Below, piece after piece: positions 56,297 to 64,000 of a stretch of DNA of 64,000 nucleotides. Numbering within the stretch: the stretch's first letter is position 1; the number at the start of each line of letters is the position of its first letter. The notes below the pieces were generated by a model. It searched no databases. It saw only the letters and a program-made list of their open reading frames with translations, and was not told where the DNA came from. The stretch comes from Takakia lepidozioides (Eukaryota > Streptophyta > Takakiopsida > Takakiales > Takakiaceae): NCBI GenBank assembly GCA_030704615.1, contig CM060733.1, positions 67,208,001-67,272,000 of the forward strand, in the 5' to 3' direction. The position numbers and the translations under genes were made by a program.

Positions 56297-56935
56297 ACAG
56301 AGTTGGTCTGCGAGATCTATGTCTTGATTTGAACTCTTTTGGGTATCAGGGTTTTGAGATGGATGCACCTTGATGTATACTAGGAAATAGGATGGTTTGA
56401 GGGGCACACACTATAGATGTGGAACTTCAGTTATCACCTAGATCCAGGTTTAAATTCAGAGTGAGGAGGCTTTGTGCTAGTGCAGCTTTAATGGGAGTTT
56501 CACACATAGGCATTCTGTGAAACAAACACGTCTGCTATCACTGTTCTACTTTGATAAAAGCAATCTTGCGTCTGACGTGACTTTGACTCCTCATCGCTTG
56601 TATGTCTGAATGTGCTCATTAAGTAGGCGTTGCATGGCTTAAGTGTTTGTTGTATTATTTTGGTGTACAACATGAAATATCATGAGCACGGCTCTCAAAA
56701 CTACAATTTCTACTTCAAACAATGAATATTATATTGGTTTTTTTTTAACACATTCCATTAAAATAATGTTTTTAATGTTTTTTATTTCCAAATTTTGTAA
56801 TTCTACTCATGAAAACCGATTGTCTTACTACTCCGCTCATGCCGCTCATGCTCATGAAATAGCTAACCTCATAAGATGATGCTGGGCATGCATATAACTT
56901 TTAGCTTGGGTTGGGAATGTGGCTTCTTACAACAG
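56297..56935. other. No gene seen
   Basis: AT-rich sequence with a poly-T run at about 56738. CCGCTCATG occurs twice at about 56833-56850. Confidence 0.35.
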
Positions 56936-57007
56936 GTGCCTTAACAACAATCAGTTGACAGGTCACATACCCCGCCAACTCAAGGCTATCTCTAGCCTCA
57001 AAGTCGT
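56936..57007 (+). pseudogene. Isolated 72-nt LRR exon (SERK/LRR-RLK type)
   Basis: The exon is preceded by TTCTTACAACAG and followed by GTAAGTCTC, and is exactly 72 nt. It encodes CLNNNQLTGHIPRQLKAISS then LKV, one plant-type leucine-rich repeat. A 72-nt phase-matched exon per LRR is the known structure of SERK-like receptor kinases. No neighbouring LRR exon or kinase exon is present. Confidence 0.6.
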
Positions 57008-57091
57008 GTAAGTCTCTCCCTCATCCTTCGTTACTTGCTGTTTGAGTGAAGGAATTGCAATGATAGTCAGGAGCAGGAAGAAGAGTGGCTA

Positions 57092-59051
57092 TTGCTAGAA
57101 ATGAACTTCAGTGAATTGAAACATCACCTTCTCTTTCGCTTCAACACATGCCGTTGAGAGGTGATGCAGTTTCTCCAACTGCATGGTCGGCTGCATGGCC
57201 CGAGAATTGTGTTTTGCAATCTCGGGGATGAAGTCCTTTCCAAGTGCCGGATCTGCAATGGCCACCAGCTTCACAAGCTTAGACTTATATTTCGTTCTGG
57301 ACTTGACCCCGGCTTCCTTCAAGTGCTCAGTCAATGACTGCAACGTTTTGACCTGCCCCTCACTTTCCATGAAAAAGCGTTTGGCATGGGCCAAATCCAG
57401 CTTGATGTTTGACTGCCAACAAAAACATGCAGAAGCGTTACATTCGATTCATGTGGAAAGATTACCGGAAATTGGGGAAGGATGAGCAGAGGGAAATGGG
57501 AGGACGACTTACTTCGTGTATCACCTCCACCATTCCATCCATAGTGAGACGATACCATGTCCGGTCAGTTTTTGCCACGGCTTTCTGAATGAGCTTGGGC
57601 TCCAGCATTTCCGCGAACATGTGCGGATCAGTGAGACCAGTTTTCCTCACCCTGTACAGCATATGTGCCATGTGGGTATGCACGTACGCATTTTCAGTGA
57701 CCCTGCAAGGCACAATCTCCAGTTCAGTCCACGAAAGCACGGAAACAAAACAGATTGGAAACCGAAATGCGGCACCGCATTTCGAACGTGCTTGGGAGGG
57801 TATGAGTATCTTACGAGTTGAGGTCCGTCATGGCATTCTTGAGCAGGAGGAGTCTGCCGCCTTCACCTTGAGGATGACACACTCCACCATGTAATGCCAG
57901 CCAATGTGCTTGGCATGGTTCTGCTTGATGTACTCCCACCAGGCGAGAAGTCGGTGATTCCCGTCCCACACATAGAACATTTTACCCGACATATGGCCAA
58001 AGTCGAGATCACCCTTCAGTGTTGCCTCGAATTCGTCGTTGCGAGTGTGCCAGTGGGTATCCCATGTTGACAATTCCTCCGCAGTGGGTCCCCGAGATTC
58101 GCCGTCCTCATTCTCAAGGGAAACGTAGAAGGCTGGCGAACCTAGACGGTACCCTTCTCGAAATGCGAACTTGAGCTTATCCACATCTCCGGGAAGTGCC
58201 TGCTTGACGATGGGAAGGGAGACCATGCGACAGAGTGGGACTCGAAGAGTCCGCTGGAATACCCTGCTGCCCAGAACTCTGCCAATGCTACTATGTGTCT
58301 CCTCCAACATTGTATCCGCTGCACTTTGGAATTCCTCCGGAGACATTTCTGTTGGTGGCGGTAGGGGCTGAGCAGCTGGAGCATCCCCAACTGGAGCTGC
58401 ACTCTGGGGAATCTTTGCGGACAATTCTGCAATCGCAGAGGCCTCCTCCTCTTCCTCAACTGTGGTCAGGTCTTGCTGCGAACGTTGAGAGGCAGCACCC
58501 TCCTCCGGCACCAGATCGACAAAAGCGGTCGATCCCATGGCCTTCGCTGCAGCAGAGACGACCCCTTGGGATTCAACAGGCTGGAAATCTAGCAGGAACT
58601 GGGCTTCAGCTCGTGGAATCGGTTTTGCGGGAGACTGCTCCGCCCTCCCCCTGATTGCCTTGTGCTTCCTCATTCTTGCAGGTGAAGGTGTCTACTGGAA
58701 TTGAATCTGCTTCATTCGCCTGGGTGGGGGGGAAACGGCATGGTCCGGTTCAAAAACAAGTTGAAGAACGGGCTGCTTCTTCTTCGTCTTTGCTGGAGAA
58801 GGGCTAGACCCCTGCTGGCGATTCTCCATGACCTTTGAAGGCGAGTCGTTCTCTGGGGCTTTGAACTGCAAAGACTTGCCCTTGGAAGCCGCGTCCTTGA
58901 AACGCACAGGGCTAGGACCGGCAGGAAGACCCGTGCTCGTGGATCGGCTGGGTGTGCGTGCTGCAACTAGCTCCACAGACTCTGCCTGCGGCTCTTCGGA
59001 TTCCTGCGATCCCTCCAGCACGTCCACCTTTCTGGTTAGGCATGCAAACAT
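57092..59051 (-). pseudogene. Spliced gene with ParB-like motif, unknown function
   Basis: Exon 1 runs from MFACLTRK (59051) through a low-complexity basic region to an in-frame TAG at 58692-58694. The frame continues with 281 codons from 58673, an acidic region (VEEEEEASA), and FREGYRLGSPAFYVSLEN. FYVWDGNHRLLAWWEYI follows at about 57975-57925, resembling the V-x-DG-x-HR-x-x-A box of ParB/sulfiredoxin-fold domains. A frameshift near 57850 leads to KNAMTDLNS and a GTAAGA donor at 57805. The intron runs to GCCTTGCAG at 57708; exon 2 (TENAYVHTHMAHMLYRV..) ends at 57512 before GTAAGT. Exon 3 starts at 57414 after TTGGCAG and ends with stop TAG near 57092. It may be an expressed gene with errors or a recent pseudogene. 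Confidence 0.5.
57763..57784. repeat. Single family-3 palindrome inside intron
   Basis: CGAAATGCGGCACCGCATTTCG is one isolated unit of the palindrome family found at 59673-62099. It lies within the first intron of the ParB-like gene. Confidence 0.8.
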
Positions 59052-59081
59052 CTTCTGCAGTCAAGTCTCCTAGCATACAGT

Positions 59082-59672
59082 CTAAGAATTGCAGAAGAAA
59101 AATGAGGCGGGTTTCGGTGCTCGATCATCTGGCGAATCCCGATAGCACGGAGCTCTCACTGGTGGTTGGGTTGCTTGCGTGGCCTGATGCTGCGAGATGA
59201 CAATCTCCTCCTGTAGACACATCTGCTTCCTCCCCTTCGGCATTGGCCTACGTCCGAAATACAATTTTCGGAGATTGCGACAATGTCTCTTCTCTGGTGC
59301 ACGCACTCCCTCCCTCTCAGGTTCGAGCATAAGAAGAACAGAGACAGGGAAAAGGGGCGAAGAGTGCAGATGGAAAGGGCGCGAGAGGGGTGACTGAGGA
59401 GACACGACAAAAGAAGATGAAACGGCGGTGATGCACCACTTGGGTTCGAAAGGGTTGGACGAAAGTGTCTCCTCGTGGACTTTGCGTCATTACGAAATTC
59501 GAATCGTTCAGGGTACGCCTACCGTCCGAAAAACAAACATCATTATCCAACGGTCAGGCCGCGCCGCCTCATGCCACTTCAGTCAGATAGAGTGCAGACA
59601 TGTGCCGCAATTCCGTTGCTCCACGTGTTCACATTTCAAGGCATTTCCGTCCCAGCGTCTGATGAGTTGGAG
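59082..59672. other. Upstream region of the ParB-like gene
   Basis: No supportable gene. Open frames on both strands are short and without family. A pyrimidine-rich minus-strand segment lies at about 59340-59400. Confidence 0.35.
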
Positions 59673-60250
59673 TGAAAATGCGAATGCGGCGCCGCATTTA
59701 CGTTAAGTACCATCACGAAGCTACACATCCGTACTTGTTGGAAGAAAATGCGGCACCACATTTCCGTTCCACCTTCACATACCTTAGTTGTTGAACGGAA
59801 ATAAGGTGCCGCATTTCCGTCCCACAGCTCCATGTATGAGATACAAAAGGGAAATGCGGCGCCGCATTTCCGTTCTGGAATGTCGAAAGGTGCGATTCGG
59901 ACGGAAATGCGGCGCAACATTTCAGTTCCCGTGGTTCATGATTTTCAATCTGAACGGAAATGCGGTACCAAATTTCCGTTCCCGCTTCACATACCTTAGT
60001 TGATGAACGGAAATGTCGTGCCACATTTCCGTTCGGGAAAGTATAAAGGTCTCACCTGAACGGAAATGCGGTGCCGCATTTCCGTCCCACAACTCCAGGC
60101 CTCATATACAAAACGGAAATGCGGCGCCGCATTTCCGTTCTACAATGTCGGAAGGTGCGACTCGGACGGAAATGCGGTGCCGCATTTCTGTTCCCGTTGT
60201 TCATAATTCTCAATCAAAACGGAAATGCGGTGCGACTCGGACGGAAATGC
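59673..60250 (+). repeat. Palindrome array, family 3a (CGGAAATGCGG..CCGCATTTCCG)
   Basis: About eleven units share the arms ACGGAAATGCGG and CCGCATTTCCGT. Their centres give GGCGCC, GGTACC or GGTGCC, and the period is about 53 bp. Spacers are not random: four or five spacer types recur (CACCTTCACATACC; CACAGCTCCATG; GAATGTCGGAAGGTGCGACT; TTGTTCATAATTCTCAATC; AGTATGAAGGTCTCAC), so there is a higher-order repeat. The array breaks off mid-unit at 60250, where the dispersed repeat begins. Confidence 0.9.
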
Positions 60251-60419
60251 AGCTGAGTAGGCAGACATTGAAACACACAACGCTAAGACCAAGCTGACTC
60301 TCCCAAGAACCTTGTAAACATAAGGAAGAATACCAAATCATGGACTAACAGGAGCCAAGAGCCCACATATGCAGGATGGACAAACTTCTTCACATCGTAC
60401 ATTGAGAAAAAACCACACC
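60250..60419 (+). repeat. Dispersed repeat, copy B
   Basis: Same as 24790-24961. It starts exactly where the palindrome array is interrupted, so it may be the edge of an insertion spanning about 60250-61425. Confidence 0.85.
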
Positions 60420-61425
60420 TTGCGATTGAGAATTGTTGTTGACTCCCTCTCTTTGTCCTCATTCAAAAGCAATCGAGTGCAGGTGTCCAATCAAGCAACT
60501 GTGCCTCATTCAACTAACATTTATGTCTGCTTGAGGTGAAACTCTTATATGATCCACTAAACAGTACCTTATCTCCAAAATAATTGTGGTTGATTTTAAG
60601 CTACCTGATACAATACTGTTGCCAGCATCATTCGCAAACCCTCCCTCACCATCCACAATCCTTTGAACAAACTCTTTTCACATCCTGAATGAAGATAGAC
60701 ATACCTTAATCAACCTGTTGTCCTACCCGTATCGAAAGATCTGAGAATGTCGCCAGAGCTGATATTTTCTCCTTGCTAGACCTATGGACGATTACTGCCC
60801 CAACATCAGTACTTAGCCAGCAACAAAGAAGAGAAACCAGTTCCAAGCCAACTCCCTCGCATAGAGAAAAGGCCACACAAGCCTTTGTGGCTTCTTTGAA
60901 ACTAAAATCTGAGAATTGTTGTCTGCCAAACCCAGACATGTTGCATATCCAGGTCTCTGCTATTTGATGGATTGGAATTGTTACCGGATGACATCTCGTA
61001 CAATTCCAGCTTTGCCATGGATCTCTTCGCCCTTTTCCAGAGCTGCTAGGCTTGCACATGCATTTTAACAGCTTGGCAAAGACTCCAGTTGCTTTAATTT
61101 GCCCCTATGGAATTCTTCAAGGGCAACACTCTCAACAATTGTGAGGAACCTGATGGGTGACATACATCTACTTGACATCCTATGAGTAATCACACAATCT
61201 TTGACCAAGATCATCAGAAAATGAAAAGGAGAAATAGCTTAGGTGTTCCTCAGCGTCTTGTAACTGAAGGATTTGGTACTGTGAATGGTTTACTAATCCT
61301 TAAAGCTTAAACAAGACGAGCAAAATTACACAAGGGGTTCGTGTGGGACAAGTTCTTCGGGCAAATGATACTCATATTTGTGCTGGGCAAGAGACATGGG
61401 GAACTATGTTGGAAGGTGAGACTCC
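60420..61425. other. Insert splitting palindrome array; contains PPR fragment
   Basis: No intact gene. A minus-strand frame at 60984-60706 (GVGLELVSLLCCWL) is unidentified. Confidence 0.4.
60984..61060 (-). pseudogene. PPR fragment 4
   Basis: The minus strand reads ASLAALEKGEEIHGKAGIVR, a shortened version of the AALEKGKEVHGD..KAGIVPDVI unit at 55420-55800. Confidence 0.5.
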
Positions 61426-62099
61426 GACGGAAATGCGGTACCGCATTTCAGTTCCGATGTTTCACGATTTTTCGTCAGAACAGAAATGCAGTGCCGCATT
61501 TCCGTTCTGGAGAGTATGAAGGTCTCACCCGGGCGGAATTGCGGTGCCGCATTTCCGTTCTGGAATGTCGGGAGGTGCGACTCGGATGGAAATGCGCTGC
61601 CGCATTTCAGTTCCGATGGTTCACGATTTTCAGTCAGAACGGAAATGCGGTACCGCATTTCCGTTTTGAATAGTATGAATGTCTCAAGCGGTCGGAATTG
61701 CGCTATAGCTTTTCCACCACTCGGCTCCATGCCTAAGATACAAAACGGAAATGCGACGCCGCATTTTCGTTCTGGAATGTCGGAAAGTGCGACTCGGACG
61801 GAAATGCGGTGCCGCATTTCAGTTCCGATGGTTCAGGATTTTCAGTCAGAACGGAAATGCGGTACCACATTTCCGTTCTAGAGAGTATGAAGGTCTTGTG
61901 AGGACGGAAATGCGGTGCAGCATTTCTATCCCTCAGCTCCATGCGTGAGATACAAAACGGAAATGCGGCGCTGTATTTCTGTTCTGGTATGTCGGAAAGT
62001 GCGACTCGGACGGAAATGCGGTGCCGCATTTCTGTTCCCGTTGTTCATAATTCTCAATCAGAACGGAAATGCGGTACCGCATTTCCGTTCCACCTTCAC
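61426..62099 (+). repeat. Palindrome array, family 3b
   Basis: About thirteen units of the same palindrome and spacer set as family 3a, period about 53 bp. It ends at TTCACATAC, in the middle of a spacer, where a Ty3 LTR begins. Confidence 0.9.
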
Positions 62100-62103
62100 A
62101 TAC

Positions 62104-62830
62104 TGTCACGCACCTCGCTTCGGTAAGCTCTCCCCTCAAGTCATAGTTACTCGCTTGATGCGCGCGCCTAACTCCGAACCTGGCCGCCGGGCGAACTTGG
62201 AGCTTCGGCTGCTCACCGGGACATAACGGTCCCCCCCTTGATCTCCCAAAGAACCCTCCAACGATTTGGAACCAGCGGAATTCCCTTTGGTAGTTGGCAG
62301 TCCGGAACAGCTCCCCACTCTTTGGTCGCTTTCCGGCTCGCTCGCTTACTCACTAGCTTTTGGTCACCAACGAGCTTGCACCGTTCTCGGGGTTACTACT
62401 CCCTATGTATACTTCTGTAGCTGTCCGCGGGGGTTTCACAAACAACCATGTCATTTTATGGCGAACCACCACGAACACCCTCGACTCCCGGTGATGAGTC
62501 GCGGTGAGTCTTGGCCCAGCCACCACGGCCCCTATGGACCGTGATGAGTCCCAAGACTCCCCACGACTCCCACCACGAGGTCTCTGCCCCAGGGTGAGTC
62601 CTATGCCACCCCCACTAAGTCCCGCTAAGCTACCACCACCCCTTGTGGAGCCACCCCCACCGCAACCCGGTGTGCGGGGCTCCACCTAGTGAGCGCCTCC
62701 GCCTCCTTGAGTGCCTTGGGCACTCAAGGGTGCTTCAGCCCCCCATACCTATCGCTGCCACTGCCCCCACCACAGGGGCAGCCCCTCTTGTGTCCCGACC
62801 CCCCAGCCCTCAAGGCAAAGGGCCGCGACA
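62104..62830 (-). repeat. Ty3 LTR, third copy (727 bp)
   Basis: Starts TGTCACGCACC and ends GGCCGCGACA. It aligns throughout with the LTRs at 14443 and 20659 and is slightly more diverged. It is inserted in a family-3 spacer. Confidence 0.92.
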
Positions 62831-63030
62831 CACACCCCTACCAACAGGGAGTCGATGTCCTCATCGGCTTGTCCATTTTGTGGAAACGAACATCCAAGTT
62901 GTGGCGTCCCACATCAAGGAGTTTGTTTCCGTACCATGGCGTCCCATGGCAAAGAACCAAACCCCACACTTGACTCTACTCTCCACTAGCTAGTTCGGCC
63001 GACTTCCTCCAAGTCCCGGCCAGGGGTGGA
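62831..63030 (-). mobile_element. Truncated Ty3 internal remnant (3' untranslated part)
   Basis: 200 bp correspond to 15153-15352 of the full element and stop abruptly at GGGGTGGAG. The rest of the element is missing on this side. Confidence 0.88.
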
Positions 63031-63660
63031 GTGTCGCGCGGCTTTTACTCACCCATCCCTTCGCTATCCGAGGCGGAAACTCCAAGATAGAAGAGTTGGA
63101 AATCTCTAAGTACTCAGCCCGCTCAGAACAATCAGTCATGACCTACAGCTAGTGTATCATGGGGGTGTTTCCTATTTGTTTTCCTTTCCGCATTCATGTT
63201 AGCTAGCTACCTTACTATTGATAATTGAGTATCAGTTTGCTCATCAACTCATCCATTCATTCCACAGCTTCACTCAGATCTCTCTACACAGTGTGATTGT
63301 ATCGTATAAGTATCAGATTATGATTTATCAGGTATCAGGCCGAAGCCATTGTGTCTCTAATCTCCTCTACAATATCACTACAGCTTTGCATATAACAAGC
63401 ATTTACTAATCATCTCTCCTCCTTCACCGTGCTCTCCATGCTTGCTTTCGTTCTTCCTCTCCGCCCGATCCCCTCTCATCCATGACCAAGAATCCTCCCC
63501 CTCGAGTGCTTCCAAGATTGATCCCCTTCTCAGTCCTTGCTTCTCCCTTTATCTTCCTACCCGTGGCTCTAACCGTTTCCCTCACTAACCGCCGTCCGTG
63601 AACTAACATGTTCCATTTGTAGGTGTTGTTCCCCACAATCGTTCCCTGTCCTGCTATTCG
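63031..63660 (+). other. Unclassified DNA, possibly start of another LTR
   Basis: The sequence begins TGTCGCGCGGC exactly where the Ty3 remnant is cut, as a nested LTR would. No second end, target duplication or coding domain is available to confirm it. Confidence 0.2.
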
Positions 63661-63670
63661 TTCCCTATGG

Positions 63671-63885
63671 TCGTGACAGCTGTGTCAAGCTGTGACTGGC
63701 TGTGTGAAACTGTGACGGGCTGTGACTGGCTGTGCGACTGTGTTTGGCTGTGTCGGGCTGTGACTGGCTGTGACGACTGTGACGGGCTGTGATGGCTGTG
63801 TCGGCTGTGACGACTGTGTTGGCTGTGTCGACTGTGACGGGCTGTGTTGGCTGTGTCGGCTGTGACGACTGTGACGGGCTGTGTA
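63671..63885 (+). repeat. Minisatellite of CTGTG(A/T)C(G/T)G units
   Basis: About 20 short units of 9-12 bp (GGCTGTGAC, GACTGTGAC, GGCTGTGTC and similar) in tandem. The minus-strand reading frame across it is only the repeat translated. Confidence 0.85.
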
Positions 63886-64000
63886 ACCCCTCTCTACAGT
63901 GCGCTGTTATCACCCCTAAGGCTCCTGTTGGTCTCAGTCTGTGCAAAAATTAAGGGTTCTCCTCAGATCCCGTAAAAATGTCTAAGTCCCTGGCAGTCCT

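Noticed and set aside
59674-62100. CRISPR-like array
   Set aside because: The arms are palindromic and spacers recur in a fixed set rather than being unique. The host is a eukaryote and no cas genes are present, so I call it a palindromic satellite.
63665-63946. Thr/Ala/Ser-rich protein on the minus strand
   Set aside because: It is entirely the CTGTGAC minisatellite read in frame.

Overview
The window looks like repeat-rich, gene-poor nuclear DNA of a streptophyte with a large genome. The evidence is GT-AG introns, a chromodomain Ty3 (chromovirus) LTR retrotransposon primed by plant initiator-tRNA-Met, hAT and Mutator transposase remains, tandem-PLS-type PPR fragments, and fragments of plant SEC13, ELF6/REF6-like JmjC and SERK-like LRR genes. 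PPR fragments of this kind favour a bryophyte, lycophyte or fern; a charophyte alga is not excluded. I saw no intact ordinary housekeeping gene. All identifications come from reading motifs, without database searches.

Layout. 1-6257: two gene remnants (the second resembles a C5 cytosine methyltransferase domain of a retroelement-type polyprotein) flank an inverted-repeat element with arms of about 2.1 kb. 6258-21.5 kb: 'element 1'. It has a GC-rich terminus, an array of short palindromes, a broken protein-kinase-like gene (+), a foldback, satellite DNA and a broken RING-H2 gene (-). A Ty3 element (14443-21376, perfect 5-bp target duplication) sits in codon 9 of the RING gene. 21.5-34.8 kb: low gene density, with a PDI-like exon, dispersed repeats, an unknown degenerate coding region and an unknown multi-exon minus-strand gene. 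34.8-51.43 kb: 'element 2'. It has a palindrome array, a broken hAT transposase gene (+), more palindrome arrays containing a tRNA-like SINE, a RING gene (+), about 6 kb of satellites, a kinase gene (-), a palindrome array and a GC-rich terminus that interrupts a MULE transposase remnant. 51.43-57.0 kb: MULE remnant, then a mosaic of host gene fragments (SEC13, PPR, JmjC, LRR). 57.1-59.1 kb: a spliced minus-strand gene with a ParB-like motif. 59.67-62.1 kb: a second large palindrome family. 62.1-63.03 kb: a truncated Ty3 copy. The end holds unclassified DNA and a minisatellite.

Main point. Elements 1 and 2 are diverged members of one undescribed-looking family of large mobile elements. Each carries a convergent kinase/RING gene pair separated by the same satellite, similar GC-rich ends, and palindromes spaced about 50-53 bp apart just upstream of TATA boxes. 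In element 2 a hAT transposase gene has the same promoter layout. The palindrome changes from GCGACCGCC/GGCGGTCGC in element 1 to GCGACCACC/GGTGGTCGC in element 2 with both arms changed together, which suggests a co-evolving DNA-binding protein. All copies here carry stops or frameshifts, so they are dead or decaying.
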